Source: an uncultured Collinsella sp.
Lineage (GTDB): Bacteria > Actinomycetota > Coriobacteriia > Coriobacteriales > Coriobacteriaceae
Length of the DNA: 7,484 nucleotides
Direction: 5' to 3'
NCBI GenBank assembly: GCA_902494375.1
Contig: CABUTL010000060.1
Span: forward strand, 1 to 7,484
Shown: positions 6,205 through 7,484 of the stretch, piece after piece
How the letters are laid out: each line of letters opens with the position of its first letter
Numbering within the stretch: the first letter of the stretch is position 1
Position numbers and translations under genes: made by a program
The notes under the pieces: generated by a model
Database searches by the model: none
Told to the model about the DNA's origin: nothing
What the model saw: the letters and a program-made list of their open reading frames with translations, nothing else

Positions 6205-6233
6205 AGGATACGTGGCGTTAGCTGTGCCGTCAA
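6205..6233 (-). promoter_or_regulatory. Promoter of the rpsL-rpsG-fusA-rpsJ operon
   Basis: On the minus strand TTGACG (-35, 6228-6233) and TATCCT (-10, 6205-6210) are separated by exactly 17 bp. The hexamers match the sigma-70 consensus at 5 of 6 and 4 of 6 positions. The predicted transcription start near 6198 leaves a leader of about 87 nt before the rpsL TTG. No other good promoter was seen upstream of rpsL. Confidence 0.78.
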
Positions 6234-6288
6234 CAGACCACGCCGCCGGGCGTATCCCAAAATTGGCATATTTCCGCAAACCCTACAC

Positions 6289-6324
6289 AAAAGGAATCCC
6301 CTTCTGTGCGCAGGGGCGGATTCC
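6289..6324 (-). terminator. Terminator-like hairpin upstream of the str promoter
   Basis: GGAAT-CCCCT (6293-6302) pairs with AGGGG and ATTCC (6312-6324), with a 3-nt CGG bulge and a 9-nt loop. On the minus strand the stem is followed by TTTTGTGT. It lies 55 bp upstream of the str -35 and 88 bp beyond the first terminator. It could be a backup terminator for the right-hand gene, or end a short transcript starting between the two. Confidence 0.5.
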
Positions 6325-6325
6325 A

Positions 6326-6339
6326 GGGTCGGGCGACCC
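6326..6339. repeat. Short perfect inverted repeat beside the second terminator
   Basis: GGGTC-GGGC-GACCC forms a perfect 5-bp dyad with a 4-nt loop, 1 nt from the preceding hairpin. Together the two make a tandem-hairpin block in otherwise plain intergenic DNA. Confidence 0.4.
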
Positions 6340-6403
6340 ATCAAAATCTTGCCGCATACTTCCAAAATTCAGACGAATATCGCTCCTTTAACCGCCAATT
6401 TAA

Positions 6404-6440
6404 CTCAAAAGAGGCCGCTTTCCCTCTTGGGAAGCGGCCT
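6404..6440 (-). terminator. Terminator of the membrane-anchored protein gene
   Basis: AGGCCGCTTTCCC (6412-6424) and GGGAAGCGGCCT (6429-6440) form a 12-bp GC-rich stem with one bulged T and a 4-nt loop. On the minus strand it is followed by CTCTTTTGAG. It lies 5 nt after the stop codon at 6446-6448, so it is the intrinsic terminator of that gene. Confidence 0.88.
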
Positions 6441-6445
6441 AGACC

Positions 6446-7484
6446 TTACGAATAGACGATGGTAAAGGGTATTTCTGTTTCGGTCTCTCCTGTTGATGTG
6501 TACCTCGTGCCCTCAAGGGTTACCGAGACCACTTGATCGACATTGATCAGTTTTGTCGGCACCGAGATGTTCTCTCCGCTATTGCGCGTCAGCGAGACAT
6601 AGAAATTGTACGCGCCCGCAGTATCATCTTCGATAATCTGCTCCGATCCATCCTTGTAGGTAACGGTCAACTTTTTCGTGACTGCGTCAATGCCCAGATC
6701 ATCGATGTGCGTCTGGATGGAAAACGGGCTGATCTCGAGAGGCGAGTCATCGGAGCGGAGTTCCTTTGTATCGACGTACGCTCCGACGCTAAACTCGGGC
6801 GTCGATGCCTCGAACGGCTTCGCATCCTCGCCTTCGCCCTCTGTCCAGGAGATATTCCAAGTGACAGCGCGTCGTAAATCTCGATCGCGATTCCAAGATG
6901 CAAAGTACATCGTGCCGTTAATGACCGTGTCGCTTGATGTGTCTTTATCAATTGTGCAGCGTGTGTCAGCCCATTCCTCGCCGAAGTTCATGCTGGGCGT
7001 ACCGATGCCTTGTTCTTCTTCACCATAGAGAACAAGTTCGCCTGTCTCTGCTGCCGGCTTGTAGTAGTTAACGCCATTTGGATTGGACAACGTAAACGTC
7101 ACGGCTCCGCAGCCGTTTTGGTCAATAGCCATCTCATGGATATCGAGCGTATAGCCATTACCCTCGACGGACAGATCAACCTTCTGGACTGTGCCCTCCA
7201 GGCTTTGGGGCGCGATGCCGTCACCGAACTCTCTGGTGTAGGTATATTGAGTCCCCGATGAGCCGCCGTTGGTCCAGGTAATGGAATCCCCGTTGCCGTG
7301 GTTTCCCCAGGCTGAGGCAAAATAGCTGGAATTGATAACTGCGTAGGCGACCCCTCCGGTCGCCAACACTCCGACAAGACACCCGATTACGGCAACATAG
7401 AGAGGCTTCGCGTGGCCCTTTCGATGAAGCGGCTCACCCGCAGCAGTATTAAGGACGCGATCTGCAAGATTGCTATCGGCTTGG
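6446..7484 (-). CDS. Single-pass membrane protein of unknown function, 5' end cut by the window
   Basis: I do not recognise this protein. The reading frame is open to the right edge, so at least 345 residues are visible and the N-terminus is missing. The GTG at 7367-7369 lies inside the membrane segment and is not a credible start. In the visible part, residues 1-27 form a polar tail ending in basic HRKGHAKP. Residues 28-50 (LYVAVIGCLVGVLATGGVAYAVI) are a transmembrane helix. The rest is an acidic, Thr/Ser/Gly-rich, beta-prone domain. Positive charges before the helix predict a cytoplasmic tail and an exported C-terminal domain. Two cysteines in that domain (NGCGAV and DTRCTI) could form a disulfide. 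No LPXTG motif or enzymatic motif is visible. The layout is compatible with anti-sigma-like or DUF4179-like proteins encoded beside ECF sigma factors, but this is a guess from architecture. A terminator follows at once. Confidence 0.82.
   Translation of the reverse strand, partial: QADSNLADRVLNTAAGEPLHRKGHAKPLYVAVIGCLVGVLATGGVAYAVINSSYFASAWGNHGNGDSITWTNGGSSGTQYTYTREFGDGIAPQSLEGTVQKVDLSVEGNGYTLDIHEMAIDQNGCGAVTFTLSNPNGVNYYKPAAETGELVLYGEEEQGIGTPSMNFGEEWADTRCTIDKDTSSDTVINGTMYFASWNRDRDLRRAVTWNISWTEGEGEDAKPFEASTPEFSVGAYVDTKELRSDDSPLEISPFSIQTHIDDLGIDAVTKKLTVTYKDGSEQIIEDDTAGAYNFYVSLTRNSGENISVPTKLINVDQVVSVTLEGTRYTSTGETETEIPFTIVYS

Larger units (their letters stand above)
6112..6445. other. Intergenic region between rpsL and the right-hand gene
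   Basis: This 334-bp gene-free stretch holds, on the minus strand in transcription order: the terminator of the upstream gene (6404-6440), an 80-bp AT-richer segment without a convincing promoter, two adjacent hairpins (6289-6339), the str promoter (6205-6233) and the rpsL leader. A 24-codon ATG frame at 6283-6357 has no usable Shine-Dalgarno spacing and was not called as a gene. Confidence 0.7.

Noticed and set aside
6228..6240. A TGTTGAC half-site at the str -35, like the fabH operators
   Set aside because: Only one arm is present. The match is explained by the -35 hexamer, and no second arm follows at the 2-bp spacing.
6283..6357. A 24-codon minus-strand ATG frame in the tandem-hairpin block, a possible leader peptide
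   Set aside because: The nearest GGAAG is only 1 nt from the ATG, there is no clear promoter, and the frame is largely explained by the hairpin sequence.
5694..6365. A 223-codon minus-strand frame over rpsL and its leader
   Set aside because: It is a Ser/Arg/Pro-rich out-of-frame shadow of rpsL and crosses the str promoter.

Overview
The window looks like a chromosomal housekeeping stretch from a moderately high-GC actinobacterium. The gene set and protein sequences suggest class Coriobacteriia, close to Collinsella. This is inferred from sequence character and no database was searched. Eight protein genes are visible, two of them cut by the window edges. No tRNA, rRNA, CRISPR array or insertion sequence was recognised.

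Left part (1-1806). A minus-strand type II fatty-acid synthesis cluster reads fabH, acpP, fabK, the same order as in streptococcal fab operons, and fabK runs off the left edge. FabH makes the first acetoacetyl-ACP, ACP carries the growing chain, and FabK reduces the enoyl intermediate. The 176-bp divergent region between fabH and birA holds two near-identical 16-bp imperfect palindromes 48 bp apart. They look like operators of an unidentified fatty-acid or biotin regulator.

Middle left (1807-2583). Divergent birA encodes a biotin-protein ligase that consists of the enzyme only, without a DNA-binding domain. It would biotinylate the acetyl-CoA carboxylase carrier protein that feeds the fab pathway, so the two units flanking the operators are functionally linked.

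Middle and right (2643-6233). A minus-strand str-type ribosomal operon reads rpsL, rpsG, fusA, rpsJ. It starts from a good sigma-70-type promoter at 6205-6233 and ends in a hairpin shared with the convergent birA. Two points are unusual: no tuf follows fusA, and rpsJ is separated from the rest of the S10 operon. S12 carries arginine at position 88, where lysine is usual in streptomycin-sensitive bacteria. Both rpsL and rpsJ start with TTG behind strong Shine-Dalgarno sequences.

Right edge (6446-7484). A partial minus-strand gene encodes a protein with a short basic cytoplasmic tail, one transmembrane helix and a secreted domain of about 290 residues. I do not recognise its function. It ends at a strong terminator. 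A further terminator-like hairpin lies between it and the str promoter.
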